Assembly (NCBI GenBank): GCA_009773415.1
Contig: WSNO01000030.1
Location: forward strand, 1 to 38,211
Direction: 5' to 3'
DNA: 38,211 nt
Source of the DNA: Nitrospirota bacterium
GTDB lineage: Bacteria > Nitrospirota > Thermodesulfovibrionia > Thermodesulfovibrionales > Dissulfurispiraceae
The notes under the pieces were generated by a model. The model did no database searches and was not told where the DNA came from. It saw nothing but the letters and a program-made list of their open reading frames with translations. The translations under genes and the position numbers were made by a program. Positions 21,252 to 30,254 of this stretch are shown one piece after another. Position 1 is the first letter of the stretch. Each line of letters begins with the position of its first letter.

Positions 21252-21727
21252 ACTTCAGCGCCCCCCAAAGGCGCTTGAGCCGGAGTTGACGGAAGTGCTT
21301 CACATGCCGCGCCGGGAGGTAGTACAGCAATACGAAGACCGGAAAGATATTCCGGGCGGAGAAGGGAGCAGGCTGATAAAGCCCTTCAAGGACGGAGAGT
21401 AGCCCGAGTGGTTGACGAATTACCAAGGATTACCCGCCGTTATATCCTAAAGTGGTTGACCCAGCTTCAGTCCGCCAATCCTTTGGGCAATCAGCCAGGG
21501 ATGAGCGTGTCAGTAGTCGCCCGAAGGTGCGGTGTTCATCCCAATCAACTGTTTCAGTGGCGAAGATTGCATCTATGGATACTCTCTGAACATGAGCACG
21601 ACCTCAAGTAAAATGAAAACGATGCAAATCATGGGAATCTATCGAGGGAGCTTTATCATTTATTCTGAAAACCGATAGCGGCGTTGGCGCGTGTCAGGCG
21701 AAAAGAAACTGCTTCAGTCACGGAAAT
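21252..21727. other. Gene-poor stretch with transposase scrap
   Basis: Apart from the transposase fragment at 21498-21575 I find no supportable gene. A stretch at about 21280-21403 reads open (RREVVQQYEDRKDIPGG) but has no start, ribosome site or recognisable family; it may be further decayed coding DNA. Confidence 0.4.
21498..21575 (+). pseudogene. Fragment of an OrfA-type transposase helix-turn-helix
   Basis: Reads GMSVSVVARRCGVHPNQLFQ followed by WRRLHL, the HTH core of IS2/IS3- or IS66-type OrfA proteins. The residues on both sides in the same frame (21408-21611) do not resemble the family. It is a 26-codon relic, different from the IS3 remnant at 20.1-20.6 kb. Confidence 0.6.
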
Positions 21728-21764
21728 AAAAATCCCCCCTGAGCTGAGCTCAGGGGGGATTTTT
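21728..21764. terminator. Near-perfect bidirectional terminator
   Basis: An 18-base arm beginning AAAAATCCCCCC (21728-21745) and its exact complement (21747-21764), with one base between. A and T runs on the two sides make it work in both directions. It faces the 3' end of htpX (minus strand) and insulates it from the decayed region. Confidence 0.85.
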
Positions 21765-21858
21765 ATTTCATCCGGCGTGTCAGGTGCAACAGGCAGTTCA
21801 TTGCATCTGTCAGTCTCGAGCGGGAGCGTCCGGCGGAGGACAATGCCCCGGAAAAGCT

Positions 21859-22758
21859 TTACTTATACTCCGGATACTCGGACGCTTCGAGCGCCGCAAT
21901 CCTGTCGTCAAGGTCAGGATGCGTTGAAAAAAGCGCTTTCAGTCCGCTTCGTTTTGTTCCGGATATCCCAAAGGCGGCAAGCTTGTCAGGCAAATGAGGC
22001 TGGTTTACGGATGCCTTTAATGCCGCAAGGGCTCCTATCATGGGTTTTTTTCCGACCAAGTCCGCAGCGCCGCTGTCAGCCTTGAATTCCCGCTTTCTTG
22101 AGAAGTAAAAGACGATGATTGAAGCCAAAACAGCAAGGACTATCTCTGCTAAAATCGCGGTAATCCAGAAAGCAGGGCCATGTCCTTTTTCAGTCTTGAA
22201 TATAACCTTGTCGACGGCATGTCCTATTACGCGGGACAGAAAGAGCACAAACGTGTTTACCACGCCCTGAATCAGCGCCAGTGTAATCATATCGCCGTTG
22301 GCTGCGTGGGCAACCTCATGAGCGAGAACGGCTCGCACCTTTTCACGGTCCATCTTCCTGAGCATCCCTGACGATACGGCAACCAGGGACTTGTTCCTGC
22401 TCATGCCCGTCGCAAAGGCATTCATGTCATCAGAGGGGAAAATGGCGACCTCCGGCATGCCTATATTCGACTTTACTGCCAGTTCAGACACAGTCCGCAC
22501 AAGCCAACGTTCCGTCTCATTTGCAGGGTCTGTTATGACCTGTGCTCCGGAAACCCTCTTTGCCGTCCATTTGGATAAGGCAAGGCTGATAAATGAGCCG
22601 CCCATGCCGAACATGAGAGCAAAGATGAGCAGCGACTGATAGTTAAGTCCGTACGCGGTGAGATACGGCTCCACCCCGAGAACCCGCATCGCAATGCTTA
22701 AGACAATCAGAACGGCGAGGTTGGTAAGGATAAAGTAAATGACTCTGCGCATTCGCAT
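21859..22758 (-). CDS. htpX: HtpX-family membrane metalloprotease (M48)
   Basis: 299 aa inner-membrane zinc protease that helps degrade misfolded membrane proteins. Two N-terminal helices (about 7-27, 40-62), the M48 domain with GMPEVAIFPSDDMNAFATG (100-118), zinc motif HEVAH (147-151) and the third ligand Glu224 in RKREFKAD, plus two more helices (about 160-180, 196-218). The C-terminus has the STHPDLDDRIAALE signature. AGGAGG lies before ATG. In E. coli htpX responds to envelope stress; I see no obvious regulatory site here. Confidence 0.95.
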   Translation of the reverse strand: MRMRRVIYFILTNLAVLIVLSIAMRVLGVEPYLTAYGLNYQSLLIFALMFGMGGSFISLALSKWTAKRVSGAQVITDPANETERWLVRTVSELAVKSNIGMPEVAIFPSDDMNAFATGMSRNKSLVAVSSGMLRKMDREKVRAVLAHEVAHAANGDMITLALIQGVVNTFVLFLSRVIGHAVDKVIFKTEKGHGPAFWITAILAEIVLAVLASIIVFYFSRKREFKADSGAADLVGKKPMIGALAALKASVNQPHLPDKLAAFGISGTKRSGLKALFSTHPDLDDRIAALEASEYPEYK

Positions 22759-23034
22759 TTCCTCCTTTCAGCTGTTTCTATTTTACCATGCCGTGACAGC
22801 TTTCCGAAAAAACAGCGCAGCCCATCAGAACGATAAATCCGGGCAGAATCAGGTTTGGCTAATAAACGCAAGCTGCGCCAAAGAGAAAGAAACGCCCCCA
22901 AAACGCATCATTGTTCATATTCTGCTTGCGAAATGAACCACTCATAGAGGATAATAAAGGGTATTATTTTGATACATGTGAAAATGTATCTTTATGCAAA
23001 CTGCTTCTGAAAGCCGAAACTTGCGGGGTATCCA

Positions 23035-24135
23035 TTGAAGACGACTGCTTCGACATTGCCTTCCATTACTGTTAAGGGGAAAACCATTCCGGTTCCGGTT
23101 ATTCAGGGCGGCATGGGCGTCGGTGTTTCTCTGGCGCCGCTTGCCAGCGCCGTAGCCCGCGAAGGCGGCCTTGGAGTTATCTCCAGTGCCTGTCTGGACA
23201 GAATTGTGTCAAAGCGAACCGGCAGGAAGGTGAACACATACGAAGCGATCCGCGAAGAGATTGAGCTTGCCAGGGACAAGGGCGGTTTTGCCGGCATCAA
23301 CATCATGGTCGCCCTTCAGCGGGACTATGTTGATTCGGTCAAAGGTGCAATTGATGCGGGCGCAGATGCCATTATTTCCGGCGCCGGCCTGCCGCTGAAT
23401 CTTCCCGACATTCATCCGCCGAAAGATACGGCGCTCATCCCGATTGTCTCCTCTGCACGAGCACTTGAGCTGATCTGCAAGAAATGGGATCGCTTCAAAT
23501 ATCGTCCGGACGCGGTTGTTCTCGAAGGTCCGCTTGCCGGGGGGCACATTGGATTCAAGATGGATCAGGTTGATCTCGAGTCCAACAAACTGGAGAATCT
23601 TTTGCCGCCGGTGAAGGATATGGCGATAAAATACGGCAATATTCCGGTGATTGTCGCAGGGGGCATCTATACGCATGAGGATATTCAGCGATTCCTCGCG
23701 ATGGGCGCGGATGGCGTGCAGATGGGCACCCGGTTCCTCGCGACCGAGGAGAGCAGTGCTACCGAGGCGTACAAGCAGGCAGTCGTAGAGGTCAACCAGG
23801 AAAATACTTACCTTGCGTACCGGCCCGGCTCCCCGTGCGGCCTGCCGTTCCGCATAATCTATCAGTCGCCCATGTATCAGTCAACGCTCAGGCAGCTTCG
23901 CACCCCGAAATGCGACAAGGGCTATGTGCTCAACAAGGACGAAAAAGGCAACTATACGCTTTGTCCCGCAAAAGTGGACAACAGGGACTATTTCTGCATC
24001 TGCAACGGACTGCTCAGTTCGGCAGGATACAATTCCGACAAGGAAGAGCCGCTCTACACGGTCGGCACGAACGCATATCGGGTCGACAGGATTCTTGCTG
24101 TCAGGGAGTTGATGGACGAGCTGAAAGGGGCGTAG
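23035..24135 (+). CDS. Nitronate monooxygenase-like FMN flavoprotein with Cys-rich C-terminus
   Basis: 366 aa TIM barrel of the NPD/FabK superfamily. FMN-site signatures: IPVIQGGMGVGVS-like PVIQGGMGVGVSLAPLAS near the N-terminus, GINIMVALQRDYVD, the EGPLAGGHIGF active-site segment with His, IPVIVAGGIYTHEDI and GVQMGTRFLATEES. The last about 80 residues add cysteines (SPCGLPF, PKCDKG, LCPAKV, YFCICNG), not typical of classical nitronate monooxygenases and possibly binding metal or a cluster. The start is TTG (23035); no better ATG exists near the conserved N-terminus. The physiological substrate is unknown; enoyl reductase or other flavin chemistry is possible. Confidence 0.8.
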   Translation: MKTTASTLPSITVKGKTIPVPVIQGGMGVGVSLAPLASAVAREGGLGVISSACLDRIVSKRTGRKVNTYEAIREEIELARDKGGFAGINIMVALQRDYVDSVKGAIDAGADAIISGAGLPLNLPDIHPPKDTALIPIVSSARALELICKKWDRFKYRPDAVVLEGPLAGGHIGFKMDQVDLESNKLENLLPPVKDMAIKYGNIPVIVAGGIYTHEDIQRFLAMGADGVQMGTRFLATEESSATEAYKQAVVEVNQENTYLAYRPGSPCGLPFRIIYQSPMYQSTLRQLRTPKCDKGYVLNKDEKGNYTLCPAKVDNRDYFCICNGLLSSAGYNSDKEEPLYTVGTNAYRVDRILAVRELMDELKGA

Positions 24136-24153
24136 TTTCCGGAAAAATCCCGG

Positions 24154-24627
24154 TCAGTTCGTTTCGAGCAGTTTCGAGTACATCATCTCAGCGGTTTTCT
24201 CTTTCATTTTTACGACTACGTCGATGTTCGGCATGAGTTCTTTCGAGTCAATCAAAACCTGCGAAATCAGTACAACTTTCTGCCACGAGCCGGGGTCTTT
24301 CAGAATATCGATAACTTCCTGAAGCTGTTCCTGCGATAGCTTGTTCAACCCGTCCACAATGAGCGCCGGCGATGGAATGCCAGCCGGAGGAGTTCTGGTG
24401 AGAGCCGAAAGAACCATGACGCCGGGGGCATGCTTTTTCAGATCATCGGCGGGAAACGGGAGCGGACTGAAGTAACAGGGAGAGCCGAGACTGATAAGCG
24501 CCCGAAGTGTGCAGGCCGTCTTGCCGGTGCCCGCAAATCCGAGAACGAGTCCGCGCTGATGGCTTTTCAGCACATTTCGGAGGATCTCCTCCTTGACCGC
24601 AAAAGCCAGCATCCGGCTGATATCCAT
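24154..24627 (-). CDS. Small P-loop NTPase-like protein
   Basis: 157 aa. Walker A GFAGTGKT at 30-37 and a Walker B-like strand ALIVD at 88-92, followed by a helix (LSQEQLQEVIDILKD) and a strand-helix end. This is a minimal single-domain P-loop protein, shorter than AAA+ or RecA domains, with no arginine finger I can identify. It begins 7 bp after the HDOD gene stop, with GAGGGA before ATG, so the pair is an operon. The function is unknown; the link to HDOD suggests a signalling or regulatory role. Confidence 0.7.
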   Translation of the reverse strand: MDISRMLAFAVKEEILRNVLKSHQRGLVLGFAGTGKTACTLRALISLGSPCYFSPLPFPADDLKKHAPGVMVLSALTRTPPAGIPSPALIVDGLNKLSQEQLQEVIDILKDPGSWQKVVLISQVLIDSKELMPNIDVVVKMKEKTAEMMYSKLLETN

Positions 24628-24634
24628 TTCCCTC

Positions 24635-26167
24635 TTACCCCTGCCGCTGCTTGATGGCGAGCACGGTCGTATCGCGCAGAATGGTCAGGTATTTCAGTTG
24701 CCCGCCGGTTATTGTCTTGAGGCTGTCGCGTGCGCCTTCGGCGTAAAACAGGCCAATGGGTTTGGCGTTCACGATGATCGGCAGAACAATGACGTACAGC
24801 CCCAATCCTGCGCCTGCACGGTACCACTCCGGCACCAGTTGCCGGATATCCGGCGCTTCGATGTCCTTGATAACGAGGTCTGTCTGTTTCGCGACGGCAA
24901 GATTGAAAAAATTCTCCTGTTCGCTGAGCGGAATGCGAAACCACCGCATCGTTTGTTCAATATCACTGCCGAAGCCGAAGCGAACCGCCATGATAGGCTG
25001 CCGGGTGTCCTTGATAAAAAAGAGCGTCTTTGCCTTGCCGAAAAAACTCAGACCGCGGTACATCGTCTCAAGGGCGATGCGGATGATGTCATTCAGGGGG
25101 TGGTTCTGGAGCAAAGAGTTGTTCATCTCCTGCACCCCGCTGATGAAGATTACTTCAGGGCTGACCTCGGTAGCTGTTTCGGTCAGCGTCTCAATCGTTT
25201 TGATAGCCGTGCTGGAGATGCCGAGAGCCGACAGCCCGGTCGGTTCGGGAGAAATCTCCCCTGAGGCCCAGGCGGTTAACTGCTTGGAAAACGGCATGCT
25301 CTGCAGATTGATGTTGAAGACATGAGCATAGGAGGAGATGTCCTGAAATGTCGTTTTCAGCAGATCGCTGAATCCGCTCTCCAGCTGTCCGAAATGGCAC
25401 CCGTATGATTTGAGCAGCTCCCCGAGTTTTCTGTCGGTGTCCTTCGTCCCTGTGGCGAGGATGCCGGAAACTTCATTACTGAAATTCGCGACGGTGCAGA
25501 GCTTGTCGATGTCGCTCTGGGCTTTGCCGACGTCCGCCGCCCGCAGTTTTCTCATGCTCTGGATGATGCGCACCGGAAAATTCCACTCTTTGGCGATCGC
25601 AATGCCGAGTTCTTCAAACGACAGGCCGAAAGTCTCTGCTGCTGCAGCGGGATCGGAGAGGTGCTGAATACGTTTCTGGTACGCCTGATACTCGTCAGGG
25701 AGATAGAATCCGGCAATCATCTTCCCGAAGGAGTGAAAGAGCGAGCAGATGAAGGCTTCCTCCCCGCTCACAAACGACAGATCTCCTGATATTTTCCGCG
25801 CGAGGGTGCCGCTGAAGATGGATTTGACGATTGAATCGACAACATCAGTCGCGCCTCCTTTTTTGAAATGTTCAAAGAGGAGAAGCGTCATTGCCAGGTT
25901 TTTTATATTCTCGAACCCGAGCAGCACGATAGCGCGCGAGATGGTCGTGACTTCGCCGAACTCGACATAATTCACGCTGTTGACGAGTTTCAGAATTTTC
26001 GAGATGAGGGCATGATCGTTCAGGATAATATTTGAGAGCTCCGCGACGGAGGTGTCATTGGATGCGTCGAGCTTGTTGATGAGCGAGATGGTGCTCGACA
26101 TGACCGGAAAGTCATGGCTCGAACGGACTTTCATCAGAACCTGTTCTTTCGCCGTCTGTGGGGACAT
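24635..26167 (-). CDS. HDOD-domain protein with C-terminal GAF-like region
   Basis: 510 aa from ATG 26167 (an in-frame TTG lies two codons upstream). The N-terminal HDOD domain (about 10-215) includes LPVMSST-like FPVMSSTISLINKL, ILNDHALISKILKLVNS, AIVLLGFENIKNLAMTL and LFHSFGKM, where the catalytic His-Asp of true HD phosphohydrolases is missing. The middle (215-330) is helical. The C-terminal about 150 residues resemble a GAF sensor (ETMYRGLSFFGKAKTLFFIK, IVLPIIVNAKPIGLFYAEG). HDOD proteins act in signalling and motility regulation without enzymatic activity. No SD is obvious, so it may be nearly leaderless. Confidence 0.88.
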   Translation of the reverse strand: MSPQTAKEQVLMKVRSSHDFPVMSSTISLINKLDASNDTSVAELSNIILNDHALISKILKLVNSVNYVEFGEVTTISRAIVLLGFENIKNLAMTLLLFEHFKKGGATDVVDSIVKSIFSGTLARKISGDLSFVSGEEAFICSLFHSFGKMIAGFYLPDEYQAYQKRIQHLSDPAAAAETFGLSFEELGIAIAKEWNFPVRIIQSMRKLRAADVGKAQSDIDKLCTVANFSNEVSGILATGTKDTDRKLGELLKSYGCHFGQLESGFSDLLKTTFQDISSYAHVFNINLQSMPFSKQLTAWASGEISPEPTGLSALGISSTAIKTIETLTETATEVSPEVIFISGVQEMNNSLLQNHPLNDIIRIALETMYRGLSFFGKAKTLFFIKDTRQPIMAVRFGFGSDIEQTMRWFRIPLSEQENFFNLAVAKQTDLVIKDIEAPDIRQLVPEWYRAGAGLGLYVIVLPIIVNAKPIGLFYAEGARDSLKTITGGQLKYLTILRDTTVLAIKQRQG

Positions 26168-26317
26168 ATACAAAACTATACCAGAAAAATGGCGTAAAAT
26201 AAAGCATTGAGGGGATAGTTCCCCGGCGGAAGCCTGCCAGCAGAGGGCTGAGGCTTTGTTGCTTTTTGAAAAACCGTTCCGCTATGCTAAAAACAGTATA
26301 TTTTAAGGAGGTATTTC

Positions 26318-26659
26318 GTGTTTACCATTTCAGAAAAGGCTGCGGCGAAGGCCAGGGAAGTGCTTGCTGAAGAAGGAAAGGCCGGCTGGGGCTTGCGTGT
26401 ATTCGGTTCAGGGGGCGGGTGCTGCGGTCCGTCGTTCGGACTCGATCTTGAAGAAAAAGCTCAGGCCAATGATACGGTTTTTGAGCAGAATGGCCTGCAG
26501 GTTTTTGTTGATAACGACACAGTCGAAAAGCTCAACAGCATGCAGCTCGATTATTTTCAGGATGAAGAGCAGGAAGGCTTTGTGCTGACCGGCGGGGAAG
26601 CGCCGTCGTGCGGCAGCGGAAGCGCGCCGTCCTGCAGTTCCGGCTGCACCAGCTGCTGA
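26318..26659 (+). CDS. A-type Fe-S carrier (IscA/HesB-like) with atypical Cys-rich C-terminus
   Basis: 113 aa, GTG start after TAAGGAGG. The fold matches IscA/Erp[37 protein letters not shown] with C35/C36, and the [19 protein letters not shown] strand pair. The usual C-terminal CxC of A-type carriers is replaced by a longer tail with C98, C106, C110 and C113 ([17 protein letters not shown]). Likely an Fe-S cluster carrier or scaffold. It is immediately followed (2 bp) by hemB. Confidence 0.85.
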   Translation: MFTISEKAAAKAREVLAEEGKAGWGLRVFGSGGGCCGPSFGLDLEEKAQANDTVFEQNGLQVFVDNDTVEKLNSMQLDYFQDEEQEGFVLTGGEAPSCGSGSAPSCSSGCTSC

Positions 26660-26661
26660 TC

Positions 26662-27633
26662 ATGTTTCCGGTCATTCGACCGAGACGCCTCAGAGCAAAC
26701 AGAACAATCAGGAGGATGGTGCGTGAAACCGCCATCTCTCCTGACAACTTTGTCTATCCACTGTTTGTAACGAACGGATCCGGAGTGCGCCTGCCCATCA
26801 GCTCAATGCCGGGCTGCTTTCAGGAGTCGGCCGACAATGCGGTGAAAAACGCCCGGGAGGCGTTCTCGCTCGGCATTCCGGCTGTCATTCTTTTCGGCAT
26901 TCCCGAGTATAAGGACGAAACCGGCTCTGCGGCCTGCAAAGAAACCGAGGCTGTCCAGACTGCGGTGAAGGCACTCAAGGATGCTCTGCCGGAGCTGTAT
27001 GTCATTACCGATGTCTGCATGTGTGAATACACAAGCCATGGCCATTGCGGCGTTATCCGCAACGGCGACGTCGATAACGACGCTACACTCGAACTGCTCG
27101 CGAAGGAAGCGCTTTCGCATGCGCGGGCTGGTGCAGACATGGTTGCCCCTTCCGACATGATGGATGGCCGGGTCGGCGCTATCCGTGAGGCGCTCGATCA
27201 GCATGGCTTCAGCGCACTGCCCATCATGTCGTATGCCGCAAAATATGCCTCGGCTTTTTACGGTCCGTTCCGCCAGGCGGCAGACTCCACCCCTCAGTTC
27301 GGTGATAGGCTGTCTTATCAGATGGATCCGGCAAACCGGCGGGAGGCGCTCAGGGAAGTTGCTCTGGACATTGAAGAAGGCGCCGATGTCGTCATGGTGA
27401 AGCCGGCTCTTGCCTATCTCGACATAATTTCCGATGTAAGGAATGCCTTCGACCTGCCGGTTGCCGCCTACAACGTGAGTGGCGAATATGCCATGGTCAA
27501 GGCAGCAGCCCAGCTCGGCTGGATAGACGGCGACCGGGTCATGCTCGAGATGCTTACCGCGATGCGCCGGGCCGGAGCAGACCTTATTCTCACCTATTTT
27601 GCCAAAGACGCAGCGAAAATCCTCCAGCAATAG
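26662..27633 (+). CDS. hemB: Delta-aminolevulinic acid dehydratase (porphobilinogen synthase)
   Basis: Condenses two 5-aminolevulinates to porphobilinogen in tetrapyrrole (heme, siroheme, cobamide) synthesis. 323 aa from ATG 26662, which lies 2 bp after the IscA-like stop; a longer in-frame start at 26608 would overlap that gene and is not family-like. Zinc-type active site [14 protein letters not shown] (C119, C121, C129), Schiff-base lysines K194 ([16 protein letters not shown]) and K247 ([11 protein letters not shown]). The three Cys place it in the Zn-dependent class. Tight coupling to an Fe-S carrier is suggestive but unproven as a functional link. Confidence 0.96.
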   Translation: MFPVIRPRRLRANRTIRRMVRETAISPDNFVYPLFVTNGSGVRLPISSMPGCFQESADNAVKNAREAFSLGIPAVILFGIPEYKDETGSAACKETEAVQTAVKALKDALPELYVITDVCMCEYTSHGHCGVIRNGDVDNDATLELLAKEALSHARAGADMVAPSDMMDGRVGAIREALDQHGFSALPIMSYAAKYASAFYGPFRQAADSTPQFGDRLSYQMDPANRREALREVALDIEEGADVVMVKPALAYLDIISDVRNAFDLPVAAYNVSGEYAMVKAAAQLGWIDGDRVMLEMLTAMRRAGADLILTYFAKDAAKILQQ

Positions 27634-27774
27634 CCTGCGCGTCAACGTTTCACCAGGAAAAGCGATAACGCCCTCTTTTCGTTGCTTTTTTTAGTTGTCC
27701 TCGCCATGCTTCAACGGCTATACTACTATGTTACGGCTGTATGAATGCCGGCAAACGGTTTTAGGGGGTCCAGC

Positions 27775-29011
27775 ATGCCGTTGTTTGGCGAACTCTTTCT
27801 CAGTGAAGTCCTGAAAAAACCGGTTTTTGACCCGAAGGGCGAAATCGTCGGACGGGTGCGCGACGCTCTTGTCGTCAAAGGCAATCCGTTGCCGAAGATA
27901 GCGGCCATAATCCTGCAGCAGAGAAAACAACTCCAGATAATCCACTGGGAGCAGATCAACCTGTTCAGCAAGCGCGTCATATCCACGTTTCTCAATGAGG
28001 GAGAACTTCCTTCTTATGAACTGAAAGAGACAGACCTGCTGGCATCCCGCGATATTCTTGACAAACAGATTGTTGACGTAAACGGGGTGAAGATTGTCCG
28101 CGCAAACGACATCAAGCTGGAAGGCTACGAAGGTGAAGCGGTGCTCATCGCTGTGGATTCTCGGCATCGAGCGCGGCAGCGAAGGCCTGCTGAAGACCTT
28201 CAATTCCGATATCCCCTACAACCTGATTGCCTGGACGTACATGCAGCCGCTCAGTCCTCAGTTGAATGCAATTGCACTGACGGTTTCCCGTCAGATGGTT
28301 TCCGACCTGCATCCTGCGGACCTTGCCGAAATTATCAGTCAGGTTCCGCAGAAAGAGGGAGCGGCCCTCTTTGAAAATCTTGACATCGAAACCGCGGCGG
28401 AAGCGCTCTCTGAGCTTGAGCCGGACAAACAGGCCGAGATGATCGAATCCATTGAGCCCGAAAAAGCGGCTGACATTATCGAGGAGATGAATCCGGACGA
28501 TGCCGCCGACGTGCTGAGCGATCTGCCGACCGAAGTTGCAAAGGAGATTCTCGAACATATCGAGAAGGAAGACGCTGAAGACATCCAGGAGTTGCTGCAT
28601 CATGAGGAAGATACCGCAGGCGGCCTGATGAACAACCTTTTTATTGCCTATCCGCCGAATATTACGGTGAGCGAGGCGCTGGAGCGGTTCAGGAAGGATG
28701 CCGAGGAGGTCGAACCGGTCTATTATATTTTTGTAGTGGATCCGCTGGAAAAGCTGGTCGGCGTCCTGTCGCTGCGCGAGATGATTCTGGCGGATCCCGA
28801 CAAGCTTCTCGCCGACGTTATGCAGACAAAGCTCCGCACGGTAACTCCGGAGACGGACGAGATGGTTGTTGCCGAAATTATATCCAAATATGACCTTGTG
28901 GCTGTGCCGGTTGTTGACAGCGACGGCGTCTGTGCCGGCGTTATTACGGTTGACGATATTATCGATGTTATCATGCCGCGTGAAGGCAAACGCAAACGGA
29001 GAAAAGTGTGA
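27775..29011 (+). CDS. PRC-barrel / MgtE_N / CBS-pair protein, split by a one-base frameshift
   Basis: Reads from ATG 27775 (AGGGGG upstream) through a PRC-barrel domain (PVFDPKGEIVGRVRDALVV, KIVRANDIKLEGYEGEAVLI) to GTGGAT. An extra T at 28158/28159 then shifts the frame. Removing it continues as LGIERGSEGLLKTFNSDIPY into an MgtE N-terminal superhelical domain (DLHPADLAEIISQVP, ALSELEPDKQAEMIE, MNPDDAADVLSDLP, HHEEDTAGGLMNN) and a CBS pair (about 285-400), giving 411 aa. The MgtE transmembrane channel is absent, so this is a cytosolic Mg2+-sensor-like module. It overlaps the Nramp-like gene by GTGA. The frameshift may be a sequencing error, recent decay or recoding. Confidence 0.8.
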
Positions 29012-30243
29012 GGGGCTTCTGGAAAAAAGCCCTGCTCTTCCTCACGGTCATGGGTCCGGGGATTATTACCGCCAATATCGACAATGATGCGAGCGGTATC
29101 ACCACCTATTCCGTCGTCGGCGCACGTTTCGGCTATAGCCTGCTGTGGACGCTGATTCCGGTTACAGCGGCGCTGATTGTCGTTCAGGAGATGGTTGCCC
29201 GCATGGGTGTTGTAACAGGCAAAGGGCTTGCAGACCTCATCCGCGAAGAATTCGGGGTCAAGGCGGCATTCTATCTGCTGCTCGGCCTGTTTGTCGCCAA
29301 CTTCGGCAATACGGTTGCCAACTTCGCCGGATGGGCTGCAAGCATGCAGATTCTTGGTCTCAGCAAATACGCTATGGTGCCGATAGGCGCGGCCGCCATC
29401 TGGCTGCTTGTCGTCAAAGGCAGTTACCGGATTATAGAAAATGTCCTCCTCGTTGCGTGCCTTATATTTGTCGGGTACATTATATCCGGCTTTATGGCGA
29501 AGCCGGACTGGCTCGAAGTAGGCAAGAGCCTGGTTGTTCCGGACATCAAGTGGGATGCCGAATATCTTATACTGGCCGTCGGCATCATCGGCACAACAAT
29601 TACGCCATGGATGCAGTTCTATATGCAGTCTTCCATTGCGGAAAAAGGCATTAAAAAGGAAGATTACCGGCTTACCCGCCTGGATGTCATCGTCGGGTGT
29701 TCGATTACCGATATTGTCAGTTTCTTCATCATTGTTACCTGCGCAACGCTGCTCTATCCGCACGGCATCCGGGTTGAAGATGCGTCTGAAGCCGCAATCG
29801 CTTTGCAACCGCTGGCCGGAAATTATGCCGCCCTGATTTTCTCGATAGCGCTCGCCAACGCGTCCATTCTCGGGGCGATCATTGTTCCGCTGGCAACCGC
29901 CTATTACATCTGTGAGGCGATGGGCTGGGAGGCCGGGGTCAACAAGTCGTTCAAGGAGGCGCCGCAGTTCATGGGCATCTATACCCTCATCATCGGTGCC
30001 GCCGCCGCGATTATTCTTATTCCCGGCGCGCCGCTTGTCGATTTGATGGTGCTCTCGGCAATCGTGAACGGACTCATGCTGCCGTTTGTGCTGGTCTTTA
30101 TCATAAAGCTGATCAATAACAAGAAAATCATGGGTGACTATACCAACAGCAGGGCATACAACATAATCTCCTGGACTACGGTGACCGTTGTCGCTGTCCT
30201 GACCGTGCTTTTTGTGGTTGCTTCGATTTTCCCGATTGCGTAA
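29008..30243 (+). CDS. Nramp-related divalent cation transporter, divergent (NRMT-like)
   Basis: 411 aa, about 11 membrane helices. Overall Nramp/SLC11 layout: GPGIITANIDNDASGITTYS in TM1 (16-35) and VGIIGTTITPWMQFYMQSS in TM6 (191-209). The canonical transition-metal motifs DPGN (TM1) and MPH (TM6) are replaced by DNDASG and TPWMQ. Such replacements mark Nramp-related Mg2+ transporters in which the Mn-selective methionine is lost (family knowledge). GTG start overlaps the stop of the upstream MgtE_N-CBS gene, so the two are translationally coupled. I infer Mg2+ as substrate, with moderate confidence. Confidence 0.85.
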   Translation: MRGFWKKALLFLTVMGPGIITANIDNDASGITTYSVVGARFGYSLLWTLIPVTAALIVVQEMVARMGVVTGKGLADLIREEFGVKAAFYLLLGLFVANFGNTVANFAGWAASMQILGLSKYAMVPIGAAAIWLLVVKGSYRIIENVLLVACLIFVGYIISGFMAKPDWLEVGKSLVVPDIKWDAEYLILAVGIIGTTITPWMQFYMQSSIAEKGIKKEDYRLTRLDVIVGCSITDIVSFFIIVTCATLLYPHGIRVEDASEAAIALQPLAGNYAALIFSIALANASILGAIIVPLATAYYICEAMGWEAGVNKSFKEAPQFMGIYTLIIGAAAAIILIPGAPLVDLMVLSAIVNGLMLPFVLVFIIKLINNKKIMGDYTNSRAYNIISWTTVTVVAVLTVLFVVASIFPIA

Positions 30244-30254
30244 AGGAGGCAGCG

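Noticed and set aside
28094-28374. Treating the two halves of the MgtE_N-CBS gene as separate overlapping genes
   Set aside because: The second half has no ribosome site or plausible start before conserved sequence, and each half is an incomplete domain set; one extra base explains both.
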